A DNA stretch of 64,000 nt from Cyrtodaria siliqua (GCA_037043455.1 JAWPHD010011437.1:19956-83955), one strand, 5' to 3'. Numbered from the stretch's first letter, positions 9,479 to 22,300 are shown. Program-made: numbers and translations. Notes: a model not told the origin generated them from the letters alone.

Positions 9479-11143
9479 TTACATAGTTCGACAGTCTAGA
9501 CAAGTCATCTTCTTTAATGGAGTATAACCTTCTTGACATTCCAGGACTTCATCCTGGCTACATTCAAAATCGAAAAATACAAATTTGGGTCTGAACATTT
9601 CTTCGGCGGGTGTGGCTCGAAGGTAGCATAGATGATCGTCTAAGACAAACTGTTGACACAAACTGCAATGGTACTCTCCGCATCGATGGTCCTCTTTTTT
9701 CTCTTCATCGTATTGATCACCTTGTAACAAGTAGGAACTTTCCACCATTTTTGACATTCAGATATACCGTTGACTGCTGAATTTGATGACGGCGGTAACA
9801 GTCTGCGGACCTACAATTCATATTACATTTGTTACAATCGATGGTAGTCTCGGTTTTTGGACAGTGGTCGCATTTACAGATGATACAGGTCGTTTCGCAC
9901 TGGTGTCTTTCTTTGTTGTTGTAATGTTTGAGACATGTGGCGCAGAAGTATCTTGAGCTGAAGAAGCCAGTTATACTGGTAATGGCGTGGAAATGGTTAT
10001 CGTCCACAAGGTAGATGTAAACGCTTGGCCGTTGATCCGTAGTTGAACCGGTAATAAACTTGTTACCCAACCTGGCACTGACCACCATCACGCGGATGTT
10101 TAGGGCCTCTTTAAAAATGTCGTTTAGACTGGCGGGACGGTCCAATGGTACTCCAGCAAGTATGTTAATGGCTACGGCCAGTTGTTGTTGTTTATCTCTT
10201 GTCTTTGCACTTAGATCTCTGGAACTTGTCTATGTTCCAAAATCATCTGTAAATTACTTTTCCCATGTCGTTGTCTTGTAATCGTCTTCCATTCATCGGG
10301 GGTACACCGATGAAATTTAGCCCAGCTTACCCCGATAGCCCTGGCCATACAGAGTTGTCGTCATTTTCGATGGTGACAACTGATTTCTTTAAGTCGAGAT
10401 ATCTGTTCTTCCCGCGCAGCCTCGTGATTCGTCGCCTAGGACCACCACTTCCTTTTGGTAGGTCAATCGACCCCACAGTTATTTTCGAAACTGTCAGTGA
10501 CAGCGAGGTCTTGTTTACTGTTGAGGACTCTTTTGACGATCGCCATGACAGTGTCGGCATTTAACATGTCCTATGGCTGTAGAGGAACGACGATAGCATC
10601 TTGTAAGCCCTCGTGGTTTATAACAACTCTCCCTAAATCATTTCCCGCCAAATCTCCACGAGCTTGATCGAGTATCTCGTCAAACAGTTGATGTAAAACT
10701 TCGTGAATATCCCTCAACCGTTGACCTTGGTGTTTTTCGTCTATTTTAATTTGATATTTTTTTATCTACAGCCGCATTTTTAGCGTAAGTACGCTCCGAT
10801 TTCTTTCGAATGGTATATTGTAGACCGGCGGGTGTGTCACAAGGTGTATCCGTGATGTTTGACGGTCCTGGCTGAGTCTCATCTCCCCTCCCTCTCTTAA
10901 TGGCTGGTGAAGTTGTGGGGTTCCATTCACCGTCATTTAAACACATGTAACAGGTTTCTTCCATTTCGTCATCAAATAAAATCGCTTTAATATATCCATC
11001 AATTACCTCCTGTTCTCTTACATATTCCTGAGTCATGTCGAAAAATCCTCTTCTATAGATGGAGGTGTTAATGGTCCTCCTAAATTTTCATTCATAAAGG
11101 CGGCAGTCGTACTCTGGAGCACTGTGTCTATCGAATCTATGAC
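9479..11143 (-). pseudogene. protein-primed type B DNA polymerase, N-terminal half only
   Basis: This is the Polinton polymerase that replicates the element by protein priming. It is read from the minus strand: an open frame may begin as far up as 11143, with an ATG at 11036. Segments in several frames cover the long N-terminal region (ERTYAKNAAVDKK; LRDIHEVLHQLFDEILDQAR; RYLDLKKSVVTIENDD). A cysteine-rich zinc-binding part follows (CATCLKHY, CIICKCDHC, CNKCNMNCRS), then HCSLCQQFV, and finally the first exonuclease motif KFVFFDFECSQDE at about 9560. The frame ends at 9479, where the rest of the exonuclease and the whole palm (motifs A, B, C) should follow. Instead the ATPase starts 95 bp later, so a large deletion removed the catalytic half. 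Stops and frameshifts occur near 10570, 10490, 10350-10150 and 9740-9760. Family certain, copy dead. Confidence 0.88.
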
Positions 11144-13213
11144 TACAAAAGAAAAATGTGGGTTAAACAGTTTTCTATATTTTCAATACATCAAGTGACA
11201 TTAGAATGATTAATACTGATGATGATAAGTTTTGCTTTACCCTCGCCCTATGGCACTGGGCCTTTTGGCGAGCTTTTCCGAAGATGATTAGGGTTGCGGG
11301 AAGAGTCCGGTCTAGGAGTATAAGCCACATCCCTCGTCCAAATAAGTTTACAGTAGAATACCAGCAGTAGAAGTTTATAGTGAAAAAATCCAACGTAGAT
11401 ATTCTGTAGATGTTTCTATTCTCGAGTTGAAGATTTTGGCCAATCGGATTGCCTGCAGAATTGTGACTAGGTTAATCCGATTGCCGGCTCGAACTCGTTT
11501 TAGCCAATCAGAAGATTAGACGCGCCAATTGAGTCCCAAGTAGGTCAATCCTGTTGATCGTGATGCCCGTGTCCCTGTTGGTAATGGCTCCTCAGTTATC
11601 CACACCATCGTATGATGGTAATTTCAGGACCCTCTGGTAGCCATACAGCATACGACTAGTGTATATATCCTAGGGTTTATCCAACGTCGGTGCCCGTGAT
11701 AATGCCAAAGATTATCCGTGCCACATGCGGGAGCTTGCAGTGACAAGTAGCATCTCGACGTCGGTAGTTTCCAGTAGTTGTTTATCAATCACCACTCTTT
11801 AGGACCACGTTAAAAATAAAAACATATGTACAACATAATACATCATTTGTTTCCGCAGCGTGGGCCACATATACCACGGTGGGGAGATTCCAGACAGCGG
11901 CCCTTTCTGCGGGGTCACCTTGCTCCAGACGGCCGCAACACGTCCTGCCTGTTCGATGGCCTGAACTGGAATGGAATGATTAATACGACCTGTACATGTT
12001 CTTATATAGGTTGATCAATTAAGGGTGACCCCAAAACAGTAATATCACCTTAACTATAAGAGATAGATAAACTAACGTATACATTTTTAGAATCAGCGTG
12101 AACAGATCTATCAAATGGCATCAATTGTATATGGTTTAAATTACAAATTTAAAAATGTTTAAAACTGCTCTTATGCAATAACTATAAAAGTCTAAAAACA
12201 AAATCGACGCGAGTACCCCAGGTTTATTCGAAAGGTCTTAGTTAGATGTATTAGAAAATGAAATAAAATTTAACAAAAGACATTGAATAATACCCTACGG
12301 CTGTAAAACTGATTTTAAGTTATTTTCCGAAACAAAAGTTTCACATTTGTTTATACCATCAGATAGCATGTGCAATTCCGAACATTTTGGTATATACAAA
12401 TATGTAGTTAGGTAGAAAAATTTTGAAAATATACGAATATAATTTTTATACCATATAAACTTGACTTTAAAACTATCGGTTAACATTTACGATTTAATCC
12501 CCTAATGGTCAAAAGTTAATCCGTTACCTGGGCGACTTAATATTAAAAGTAAATACATGATCAGCTTTCTAAAGAAATGGGTTCAATGACCTTTTAATCC
12601 CAGTGACCTTTTAATCCCAGTTCAAATCACAATCGCTAGACAATACATGTATTAACATGTATAATACTTGTAATGAAGAATACGACTTCTATTAAAGATA
12701 GAGTATAATTATTATATAAACAATAACTACAATTTTTCAAGTGGACATGTATCATATGAAAGATGTGTAAATGTTGTGTTCCTGCACGATAAACCGGTTC
12801 TTCTATTTACATAAACACTCCTAATTTATTTAAGTGGGGTACATATTTGACGATGTAAGTACTTTTTAAATATATTTTTCTATGTTTTAGATGTTGTAAA
12901 TGTAGCTTATGATATACCTCTTCCTTTAAGTTCAATATATTGTCTCCGAGCCGTGTCTTTAGGACGTGATACAGTAATTCATAATTATGAAAGGTTAGTG
13001 TTTGTTCATGTATTATTTTATCGATGCGTATGTTTTTTTGTGTAAACGCGACAGTTTCAACGTATACCTAGTCAGTGTTGTATTTTGTTACGTCACCAAT
13101 GCAACAAAGATATGACGTTATCTATTGTATAAACAAAAGTAGAATTATTCAGGGGTTATGCGTTCACAAATACATCTAAATTATGTAGGAAATGAAATGT
13201 TTTTGAATGGTAT
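11144..13213. other. gene-free stretch right of element 1
   Basis: I see no gene. The region should contain the right end of the Polinton, but I cannot find a terminal repeat matching the left side. Around 11420-11510 the segment GCCAATCGGATTGCC and related CCAAT-type words recur in both orientations. The frame at 11826-12014 has no recognisable motif. From 12.0 to 13.2 kb the DNA is AT-rich without visible structure. Confidence 0.45.
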
Positions 13214-13319
13214 ACCAAAGTCACAAAGTTAATATCGCGTGTGACCACTCGAGCGAAGGTGCCAGGCATTGTTAAACGCTCGAGGTGGTCACACGCGATA
13301 TTAACTTTGTGACTTTGGT
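13214..13319. repeat. foldback (hairpin) element
   Basis: A 42-nt left arm (13214-13255) and a 43-nt right arm (13277-13319) are inverted copies differing by one inserted G. They are separated by about 21 nt. The outer ends are ACCAAAGTCAC and GTGACTTTGGT. The near-perfect pairing suggests a recent foldback MITE or a hairpin formed by template switching. It has no coding capacity. Confidence 0.85.
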
Positions 13320-13553
13320 TTATGAAGTGGGTAACTTTGAATAAGTAAACATACATGAATTTTCTGTACGATATTGATGAAATTTGGCAAATGAATAAAA
13401 TAAAGATGATATATGAATACTACAACATTTTATTGTTGTAGCTTTATGGGATCATAATAAATTTTATCAGCAAAAAGATGTGCGTTTTCAAATGTACTGA
13501 GTGTATTAATCTCTTTTAAACATGTTCAAAAATGCTTCATTTCATTTTACTAT

Positions 13554-14225
13554 ACACCCGTTTGAATAACGGGACGTATTATAGTATGGGATTGTCCGTC
13601 CGTCCGTCCGTCCGCCGGTCTGTCCATAAACACATTGTACGTAGTTAATATAAAGGATTAGAACGAAAGACGATTGTACACACATTGCCCGTAGTTAGTA
13701 TAAATGATTAGAACGAAAGACGATTGTACACACATTGCCCGTAGTTAGTATAAATGATTAGAACGAAAGACGATTGTACACACATTGCACGTAGTTAGTA
13801 TAAAGGATTATAACGAAAGACGAGTGTACACACATTGCCCTTAGTTAATATAAAGGATTAGAACGAAAGACGATTGTACACACATTGCGCGTAGTTAGTA
13901 TAAATGATCAGAACTAAAGACAAAGCATTGCCTGTAGTTAGTATAAGGAATCAGTACGAAAGACGAATGTACACACGTTGCCTGTAGTTAGTATAAGGGA
14001 TTAGAACGAAAGACGATTGTACACACATTGCCCGTAGTTAGTATAAATGGTGAGTACGAAAGACGATTGTACACACATTGCCCGTAGTTAGTATAAAGGA
14101 TCAGAACGAAAGACGAATGTACACACGTTGCCTGCAGTTAGTATGAGGGATTATAACGAAAACCGATTGTACACACATTGCACGTAGGTAGTATAAAGGA
14201 TTAGCACGAAAGTTCATAATACAAT
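13554..14225 (-). mobile_element. pearl-like non-autonomous element with 50-bp tandem core
   Basis: Read on the minus strand, the parts are in order a tandem core, a GGAC-type microsatellite (13590-13612) and a small hairpin (CCCGTTATTCAAACGGG, about 13556-13575). This order matches the bivalve pearl elements, which are thought to be Helitron/Helentron-derived. The core has about 12 copies of a 50-bp unit (ACATTGCCCGTAGTTAGTAT...) between 13631 and 14215. Copies start at 13631, 13681, 13731, 13781, 13831 and 13881, then become irregular. The exact left terminus is not visible. Confidence 0.6.
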
Positions 14226-15127
14226 TGCATAAAGAGACTGAGGATAAAGCCCGAGTTAAACCAATAATTTAACCTAGTAAATTGGAAGTTTGCAACAAAT
14301 GTTGTGAAAGTTGAGATTTATTTCCATGCAGAACCACCAAAAAACACATGAACATAATTGCACTTATATATCAAAAACAGTATACCCAGAATATTACAGA
14401 GGCTTGGAAATTGCTTTTGTTTTGAAATTACAGTTTTTGTTATGTTTTAAATGGATTTATGTTTTGCACGGTAACAAAGTCACACAGTAAAAGTATTTCA
14501 TGACGCATTGAATGTTTAATCAAATGCAATATTTAAGAAAAAATCTGAGCAAACAATGTCAAATTATACTGGTATGACACTCGTATCATAGCAATACCTA
14601 TTTGAAGTCCTTTGATTCATTCGGTCGTAATCTTTCTTTTGACATGATAGAAGTAGTCCTCGGTTCTTGTCTCAGTAAATAGTTTACCAAAACAACCACT
14701 TAAGCCAACTTAAAGATTTAGCAAATACAAAATCAGTTTCAACTGATGTCAGCTTGACATATTGATAGTGTGTACTTCTATATAGCCAAGATGCATGATT
14801 AATCCATGCATTTAGTATAAGATAACGTTCGTATTAAGAAGGGAAGAGGCCTCAACTGATATATTTTAGCATTTATCAATTTATATTTGGAAAATTACAT
14901 TTTATCTCTATAAAAGTTAAACTGGTGCACAATAATGAATTAAACATATCGGATAGGCTATCCGAGTTATACCATAACCATAGGAACCGTCCTTTTGAAT
15001 TCACATGTCTGTTTACATATTATGTTATCATAAGGTAAATCGATGAATTATACTCAAACATTTAGTTTTTTTGGAACTTTTTCAGAGATTCAGTCTGGTG
15101 TGCAAATCTTGTGAAGAAAATATTATT
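14226..15127. other. no feature seen
   Basis: AT-rich sequence without a supportable gene or repeat. A short segment at about 14235 (GAGACTGAGGATAAAGC) resembles one at about 58786 (GAGATTGAGGATAAAGT), suggesting a dispersed repeat fragment. Confidence 0.4.
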
Positions 15128-15400
15128 GTTAGTATCGTTCTCAAACTCGGCGTCACAACAGAAGGGCTTCTCGAACTCGGTGTCACAACAGAAGGGCTTC
15201 TCAAACTCAGCGTCACAACAGAAGGGCTCTTGTCGAAAACCACACGCCGCGAGAGATTGTTATCATTCTCAAACTCAGCGTCTAAACAGAAGGATTGTCA
15301 AATTAGAAGTCTCAACAGAAGAGCTTATGAAACTGGGAGTCACAACAGAAAGGCTTCTCAAACTAAGCGGCACAACAGAAGCGCTCTTGGCGAAAACCAT
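15128..15400. repeat. minisatellite, about 30-bp unit
   Basis: The unit resembles CTCAAACTCGGCGTCACAAC plus AGAAGGGCTT and recurs about eight times with variable spacing. Two places are interrupted by a CGAAAACCACACGCCG-type segment (about 15234 and 15391). It is open in two frames at once because the unit is near a multiple of three. That explains the 112- and 225-codon frames there, which I do not call genes. Confidence 0.75.
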
Positions 15401-15684
15401 ACGCCGTGAGATTAGATTGTTAGCAGTCAGATGCGCTCTGGTAAAAAAAACACATGTTAAGAGTGTGTTGAAAAGTAATATAGATGTGCAGCATTCAAAC
15501 ACGTTTTTAAATATTTGTGTTGTGCAAGCATATACGTTTCATTGCATTTATTCATGTGTAAGTGCATCTGCTTATGAAGACATTGTGTTATATAATAAAG
15601 TAAACAAATATAAAGCGTATATATATTACAGTTCACCAGCGAGACCCAATCTAGTGTTATGTTTCAACAGTCGATATTTTGTGA

Positions 15685-15950
15685 AACGAGATTACCTATG
15701 GGCCGCCCAAACCGAGATTACCTATTGGCCGCCCAAACCGAGATTACCTATGGGCCGCCCGAACCGAGATTACCTACTGGCCGCTTAAACCGAGATTACC
15801 CATGGGCCGCTCAAACCGAGATTATCTATGGGCCGCCCAAATCTCGCTATAGGCCGCCTAAACCGAGATTACCTTATTGGCCGCTCAAACCGAGATTACC
15901 TATGGGCCGCCCAAACCGAGATTATCTATGGGCCGCCCAAACCATCAACA
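15685..15950. repeat. minisatellite, about 25-26-bp unit (GGGCCGCCCAAACCGAGATT)
   Basis: Ten to eleven copies of a unit like ATTACCTATGGGCCGCCCAA plus ACCGAG run from about 15685 to 15945. Copies vary between TATGGGCCGC and TATTGGCCGC. It is GC-rich compared with its surroundings. Because 25 is not a multiple of three, the repeat cycles through all reading frames and stays open, giving Pro/Arg-rich frames that I regard as artefacts. Confidence 0.85.
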
Positions 15951-16224
15951 TATAATCTATAATGCTCTTGTTGTTTCTTTGAACGTCCCATCTAATGAAT
16001 TCTTAAATAAGTATTTAGCAACAATACAAACCCCACAGTCCTTCTGGCGTCTTTTCTATTAATTTGATTCAAACATTAGATTTTAAAGTAGCGTAGCATC
16101 GATCCATTAAAAACACAAGAAACGTGGAAATTCCACGAAAACCAGGTTTGCCATTTGAAATGCTATTACAGTACCGCTAAGATGAAAATGAAATAACAAG
16201 AGGCAAGTTTCATTCAAATATCTC

Positions 16225-16705
16225 ATTCCTTATTTAGGTTATTGGGCGGAAACCGTTTTCCTATTTTTAGTAACAGTGACCTTGACCTTGACCCAGTGAC
16301 CCCAAATGTAATCCCAAGCTTCCTTTCCGTATACAGCAAGTTTCCTTCCAATATCTCTTTCCCAACTAAAGTTATTGAACAGAAACCAGTTTTTCTATTT
16401 TTAGTAAGAATGGCCTTGAACTTGAAACCAGTGATTCCAAATACATACCAAACTTCCATTCGACATAAGCTACCTACATAGCGTTATTCCAATATATCAT
16501 TCCTTACTTAAGTTATTGCGTGGAAACCTTTTTTCTACTGTTAGTAACAGTGACCTTGACGTTGACCTCAGTGACCCCAAATGCAATTCCTAGCTTCATT
16601 TCCATATAAAGTTATTGGACGGAAACAAAGAGCTTGACGCCGCACGCACGCCCGACCGCACGCTCGACAAGCGACATACCGCAATCTAATAACAAGGTTT
16701 TTCTT
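16225..16705 (+). mobile_element. pearl-like element, about 130-bp degenerate core repeats
   Basis: A segment like CGGAAACCGTTTTCCTATTT followed by TAGTAACAGTGACCTTGACC recurs at about 16248, 16379 and 16525. It is followed by a GC-rich low-complexity tract (CGCACGCACGCCCGACCGCA, about 16641) and a short tail ending near AACAAGGTTT. The order, core repeats then microsatellite-like tract then tail, is that of pearl-type elements. Short open frames in both orientations fall on the repeats. Confidence 0.5.
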
Positions 16706-16740
16706 TTCAATCGATGTAACTGCCGGGGCTCCTAGATATG

Positions 16741-19230
16741 CACTGTCGAGTACGAAACACAGTGTCGCGTTTTTTTAACACAGTGCAGATTTTACAAGAT
16801 GGCGGACGAGCACGTGTGTGAAAGTAGGTATCGTTTAACTGTAGCCGTATTTCATGTATTGAGTACATGATTACCATTGGGGCTGAACCAGTGTGCGCAA
16901 GGATGTTTTATTTCAACAAGCCAGCCCTTTATTAATCGTTTTCTCTCATTTTAAGCGTATAGACTGTGTTCAAAATCGATGATTGTCTTGTTTTGAAAAA
17001 TCGAAGCGAGGGACGGTCACTATTTTTGCTGCATCTGATGAACTGAAAACATATTTTTTACGTGCAAGATATAAAAGTAACCAATTTTTAATCTCCGGAA
17101 TACAATGGAATAGTCTACTGGTTGTCGAAGTTGGCAGAGATATTATGCCCATGTACATATTGTCTTCAAGATTCATCAAGATTATACATGTTAAGGTTAT
17201 TGAGCGGACACTGCAAACATCATTAATTTTCAACAATCAAAGGGCCATAATTCCTGCATTATGAATGCGATCTGGCTGGTTATCGTATTCGGCCGAACTA
17301 ATGTTGTCATAAATATTGTCCCCAAGTGTCATTAAGATTGGATTTTTAGATTAAGTTATTTAGCGGAAGTTGCAAAAATCATTTTTCAAAAGTCAAAGGC
17401 CAAAACTCCGGCATTATAAGTGCGATCTGCTTTAATTTTCTAAATCGGCCGACATATTATTCCCATAAATATTTCCCCCCAAGTATGAAGACAATGCATT
17501 TAGAATCTCTCTTTTAAATGATTGGAAAACAATTATTTCGATCTACCGCCCGCCCACCCGCCACCCGACCAGTGTGAAAACATAATACGACCCACTTGTG
17601 TTTTTTTTTAAACGGGCGTATACAAAACTGAAAATACTTATTAGCTCTATTTACCTCGTCTTTAGTTCGAGTCCTGAATATTACATTATTAATGGTTTGA
17701 GATATGACTAAAACATCATGCCAAAAATGTCACTTTCTCTCTAAATAATGCCCAATTGCACGTTTCAATAATTCAAAACGTTACCTCATTACTGTTTAAT
17801 CCTGAACCAAACAATTTCGGAATTTATGTAAATTATTATCGAACAGTGCTAAAAGCAAAGCGGAAGGGTATAATGATGTAACTATACTGTGACATTTTGA
17901 CTTCCGCTGATCCGACAAATGTTTTTAGTCATACCATGATAAAAGAACGCCGCTCTTCAAATGGAAATAGCAAAAGAATGACAGCTCGGCGTTTCGAGGT
18001 AATTTTAGTGGGTTGGAGAGATCATAATTAGGATTTATTTTAATTGTGTTTAACGGCGCTCAGATAGCTGATAGAGACAGAGAGGAACAGTGGGTAGGAC
18101 GTAGTTTGTGGGACGTTTATTGTTATTACTCGATTGCTTGATACGATATGTATGACTGTACCGCATAGTCCCCCAAACAAGATTACAATATTATAAAATT
18201 GCGCATATGAGATTGAAAGAGACGACCGTGTTACCTCTAGACCACGCAGTTGGCATTTGAGAAATTAATTTGGAGAAAACATGTCCATGTAATGCAGGGC
18301 GGAAGGTTTAAATTTAAGATAAGGGGAGTCGGGGGAGAGGGGGACAATGATATTTAAGTTGCCAGAACTGAAAAAAAAAAACATTTTTTCACCTGCATTT
18401 TCATAAATACTCATATTTTAGGAAATGGGGAGAGAGGGTTGAGGGGGAGCAACTTGCAAAAAAAGTTTATAACAGAAAAATGACTGTCACTTGAATATTC
18501 ATAACTTCTACCCCGCCTTCGCTTAAAATCAGCGCCTGAAATACAAGGTAATAATATTGCTACGAAGAGGTGAATGTTAAATATAATAGTTATTCTATGT
18601 TTTGCTTTGCTTTGACAAAAATCGTATATTTCCATAATGCTATTTGTGGGTAGAATAAGACGTTCACTTAAAGACAATACCATTTGCATGAAGCACATAT
18701 ATTACACTACACAGCGTCTAAATTTGAAAGCTACACTGTTAAAATAGGCAGAAAATGATGAAGTCGACACTGTGTTGTCAGCAAAATGCATGCGCTACAC
18801 CGTGTACTTCGTGTTATTTTCAAATAACATAATACGCCTCAATGGCAAGTTTTTCAGAGCAATACACTATTTCATTGAATTCCGGAGATAAAAATTATCT
18901 TATTTATATGTCGTACATGTAATAAAATGTTTTCATTTATCAGAAGAAGCAAAAATAGCGAGTGTCCCTCGCTTCGATTTTTAAAAAAAGACAATCGTCG
19001 GTTTAATACACAGTCTATAGGCTTAAAATGAGAGAAAACGATTAATAGAGGGCTGGCTTGTTGAAATAAAACATCCTTGCGCACACTGGTTTAGCTTGAA
19101 TGGTAATCAAGTACTAAATACATGAAATTCAGTTAAACGATACCTACTTTCATACACGTGCTCTTCCGCCATCTTGTCAAATCTACACTGTGTTTAAAAA
19201 TGTCGTCACAGTGTTTCGATCTCGACAGTG
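16741..19230. mobile_element. 2.5-kb element with long terminal inverted repeats
   Basis: The segment 16741 to about 17125 is present in inverted orientation at about 18850-19230. The outermost bases are CACTGTCGAG on the left and CTCGACAGTG on the right, exact complements. Further paired blocks include the CAAGATGGCGGA region, CACACTGGTTCAGC-like words, AACAAGCCAGCC / GGCTGGCTTGTT and CGAAGCGAGGGAC / GTCCCTCGCTTCG. The arms are about 380 bp and clearly diverged. I see no transposase inside, only a pearl-like insertion at 17100-17640 and AT-rich filler, so this is a non-autonomous DNA transposon or foldback element. Flanks GATATG and ATATAAG hint at an imperfect ATAT target duplication. Family unknown. 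Confidence 0.7.
17100..17640 (+). repeat. degenerate tandem repeats with C-rich tract inside the 2.5-kb element
   Basis: Segments reading AAGATTGGATTTTTAGATTA and TCAAAGGCCAAAACTCCGGC recur two to three times at about 150-170 bp spacing (17160-17510). They are followed by CGCCCGCCCACCCGCCACCC at 17550 and a tail ending GACCCACTTGTG. This is the layout of a third pearl-like family, apparently inserted in the larger inverted-repeat element. Confidence 0.45.
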
Positions 19231-19254
19231 ATATAAGTAAATTGATGCATAAAC

Positions 19255-19353
19255 AAGCGCTGATAAGTGTGTCGCGACATCATAACACGTCCACCGGGAG
19301 GCAAAGTGCCACCCGGTGGATGTGTTATGATGTTGCCATGCATTTATCAGCGC
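19255..19353. repeat. foldback (hairpin) element
   Basis: GCGCTGATAAGTG near 19258 pairs with a diverged CATTTATCAGCGC near 19341, and CATCATAACACGTCCACCGGG pairs with CCCGGTGGATGTGTTATGATG around a short loop (GGCAAAGTGCC). Arms are about 44 nt with a few mismatches. It sits 25 bp outside the end of the 2.5-kb inverted-repeat element. Confidence 0.8.
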
Positions 19354-22300
19354 ATGTTTCATACGCACAATCAACATGTTCACGCATGCATATATCTCAT
19401 ATGGTATAGTTCATATGAGTGGGAGTTGGTGGGTCATATTCACTCATGGGGAATCGCATAGTACGAAAGGTTATATCAATGCAACTTATTAACACACTTT
19501 GACGGTGTTATTGTGTGTGGCTTATCATGAAACTCCGATAATTTCAAACATAGACAATATACTTGGAAGTATTGAAGTACTACCTGGTAATCATTCTTAT
19601 TTTTTCAGTTTCGTAATGTGTGTTATTTGTATCTAGTGAGTCCATTCCATTCTCATAATTTGTAGAAATTATGTATAAAATGATCAAAGTATCAAATTTG
19701 TGAAAAACAATTGCCAAATATATATGGGTAATGTGAAAGTCATATCAATATACATGTGCCAAACAAATTCAGCTACTTAAACTAACGCATTCAGAAACTA
19801 TCTGCAACTTTGTTACTGTGCGCTACGAAGTAGAGAGGATCGCAGTACAGAAAGATAATATCTACGTCAATAGCTGTAGCACGAGAGATAGCGCTTATCT
19901 GATACAAATATACGCTAAGGTTGCTTTGATTTAAACATATCTTGTTGCCAATAGTGTACATAAGAGCAACTATAAACATATATACGATGTAAATAGTATA
20001 ATGACACATTAGTTTAAACTCTTCCCAGTTAACATTTTAAAATTGCTAATGTATATGGCTGAGTGCAATAAAATACAATGGCAAATACATTGGGGGAGAA
20101 AAAAGTTAAATAAGTAAACGCTACGCTTGCATAATAGCGATCTGATTCTAATGTAATTTACCGTGTTCGCTGCGTACATATTTCATAGGAGTGAACACGT
20201 ATTGAAAAAGTCAAACCATGTGAAAAGAAGTTTTGGCAAAGTTAACATCCGAATTTACCATATTTTTAATCTAACACTAGCTTCAGTGTGCGAACTGTGA
20301 GAAGCCGATCTACATGGATGGCTCAGCTAGAGGACTATACACATCATGTTGTGGGGGAGGGGCGTGAGGGGGGTGGGGGTATTGATATTGGAGAAAATAC
20401 AATTTAAAAATGCATACAAAGACAATATTGGTTGCAATCAAAATACATAGAGATCATTTGATATGCGGCGTCGACAGCTTGCAGATTATACGCAGTTTCT
20501 CTTATTCGGACACAGGCAATCTTGATGTTTTAGTATTCCTACATAACTTGCAAAACTAACGAAGATAAAAATGCAACACAGCAATCTTGAAGTGTTTATC
20601 AAGCACTGAAATTAACATCTCGATTTATTTATCCAGTATCTTTTGACTTTAAACCTGTTTGCATATAATTAAAAAACATTTCGAATTTCCCCTTTTTCGT
20701 GCTATAGGTTTAAGTAGTTCATGGTTCAATATAATCAACAATTAATAATATGCAAAAACGATTTGCTTTATACTATTCTTATAATTAATTGACGTCAGTA
20801 ATGATTGAAAAATGAGGTTATGTAGGAAAACTAACGGGACGCCGCGAGTTTAAAAAAAATCCAGATTGCCATATGTCCCTTTAATACAACGTGGGAAACA
20901 GCTTAACTTGGACGACAGCGTACATAAACGGGGAGAAGGATTATGTATAAAAGTAAAAAGTACCCATTTTTCGTCCCTTAACAGCAAAACTGGAAATAGT
21001 AAATGATGTATATAGAATAATTAGATCGACCACCACCAATAGTCCGAACAATATTTTTTTTTGAAAAGTTCAGTACACAAGCAAGTTATCCCCCTTTTTC
21101 TCAAACCATGCATTTTTGGTAAAAACACATAAAATCTACAAACATTACCTTAATTTGTCCAAGACAATATTCTTTCGTTGCTTTCGAAAAAAAACACCAG
21201 AAAAACACAACACCGATTGTGTAGGAAGCAGATTTTGATTATCAAAACTCATTAAATTACCTCCCTTTAAGGTTTCCATAGCATCCATAAAAGAGGATTG
21301 CTTTGCAAAATTTGAAACTGTTTAAAGGAATATTTAGTACTCAGTGAAGTGTGCTTAAAAAGCATCAAACATTGTTTAATTAAAGCGCTTTTCAAGCTTT
21401 CCTACGCCCCCCCCCCCACCCCCTGCCCCTCCCCCCCCCTCCCCAAAAAAAACACAACTGGCCTATGGGAATAACAGCAATAAGAAAATTGTTTTGTGTA
21501 TATTAAGCTTGATTAGAGATATGGTTAAACTGCAAAATAACGAGTGTAAATCGTCTGCTCTGATTGCATGAACATATTTTAAAACTTTTAAGTCAATGTG
21601 TTTTCTTAGAAATAAGTTATAACACTTATACAACTGGGTATATAGGATTTTATTAAGAACTTCGAATTAGTGAAGCTTTCGATGTTCTTAATTCTAAAAT
21701 ATGGCAGTTAAAAATATTTGACATCATGTTTTACTAGCATTACCACTATAATTGCGTTTGCAAAAGAAATTTTCGAAATATTTAATGTTAACGCTGAATT
21801 ACAGTTACTTGAATTTCAAACAATATTCAATTTAAAGGGAGTTAATTTAAGATTATCCATATTTCATTTTTTTATAGACGGAAAATCTGCGATAAATGGG
21901 TCAATTTTTTATGTTTTTTTCTATTATTTCATACCAATTTTAAGAATTTTATATCTTTAAGGAATCTTTGACTCATGTTATATGTTTTATCAGTACATTT
22001 CATGTTTTCATATAAAGGGAGGGTAACTCTAAAAAGATGTAACAATTTAAACAAAAAATAAATGTTTTACAAACTATTGATCAAAACAAAATACTTATCA
22101 TATATCTATTCTAAAATATATTTAAAATAAGAAAATTAGTTAAGATACAAAAGTTGATACTTAGAAATTTTGTTCAGTGTAGTTATGTAATCTATATAGC
22201 GATAAACATTGATCGCTAAATGTCTTTATAACAGCATTATTAAAGCGTTGGTTTACTGCAACGTTAATTTCTAACTTTTTATCCTCCCACATCCTAGTTT

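Larger units (their letters stand above)
2638..11143. mobile_element. Polinton/Maverick element 1, decayed
   Basis: The gene set defines a Polinton. Integrase, penton-like, small virion-type, capsid and protease genes lie on the plus strand (3336-8052). Two small conserved ORFs, a packaging ATPase and a protein-primed type B DNA polymerase lie on the minus strand (8204-11143). The two arms converge at about 8.1-8.2 kb, and adjacent genes overlap at ATGA or TAATG. Terminal inverted repeats are not visible, so the outer limits are approximate: the left is set at the 107-bp repeats, the right at the end of the open PolB frame. The integrase, capsid, protease, ATPase and one small gene carry stops or frameshifts, and PolB lacks its catalytic half, so the copy is non-autonomous. 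An extra TBP/PC4-like gene sits between integrase and capsid genes. Confidence 0.9.

Noticed and set aside
13631..14215. Regular repeats resembling a CRISPR array
   Set aside because: Units are 50 bp, directly adjacent, without unique spacers, in a eukaryotic genome. An ordinary tandem repeat.
15071..15955. Frames of 98-225 codons over the minisatellites
   Set aside because: They stay open because of the repeat unit, in more than one frame. No start context, domain or neighbour supports a protein.
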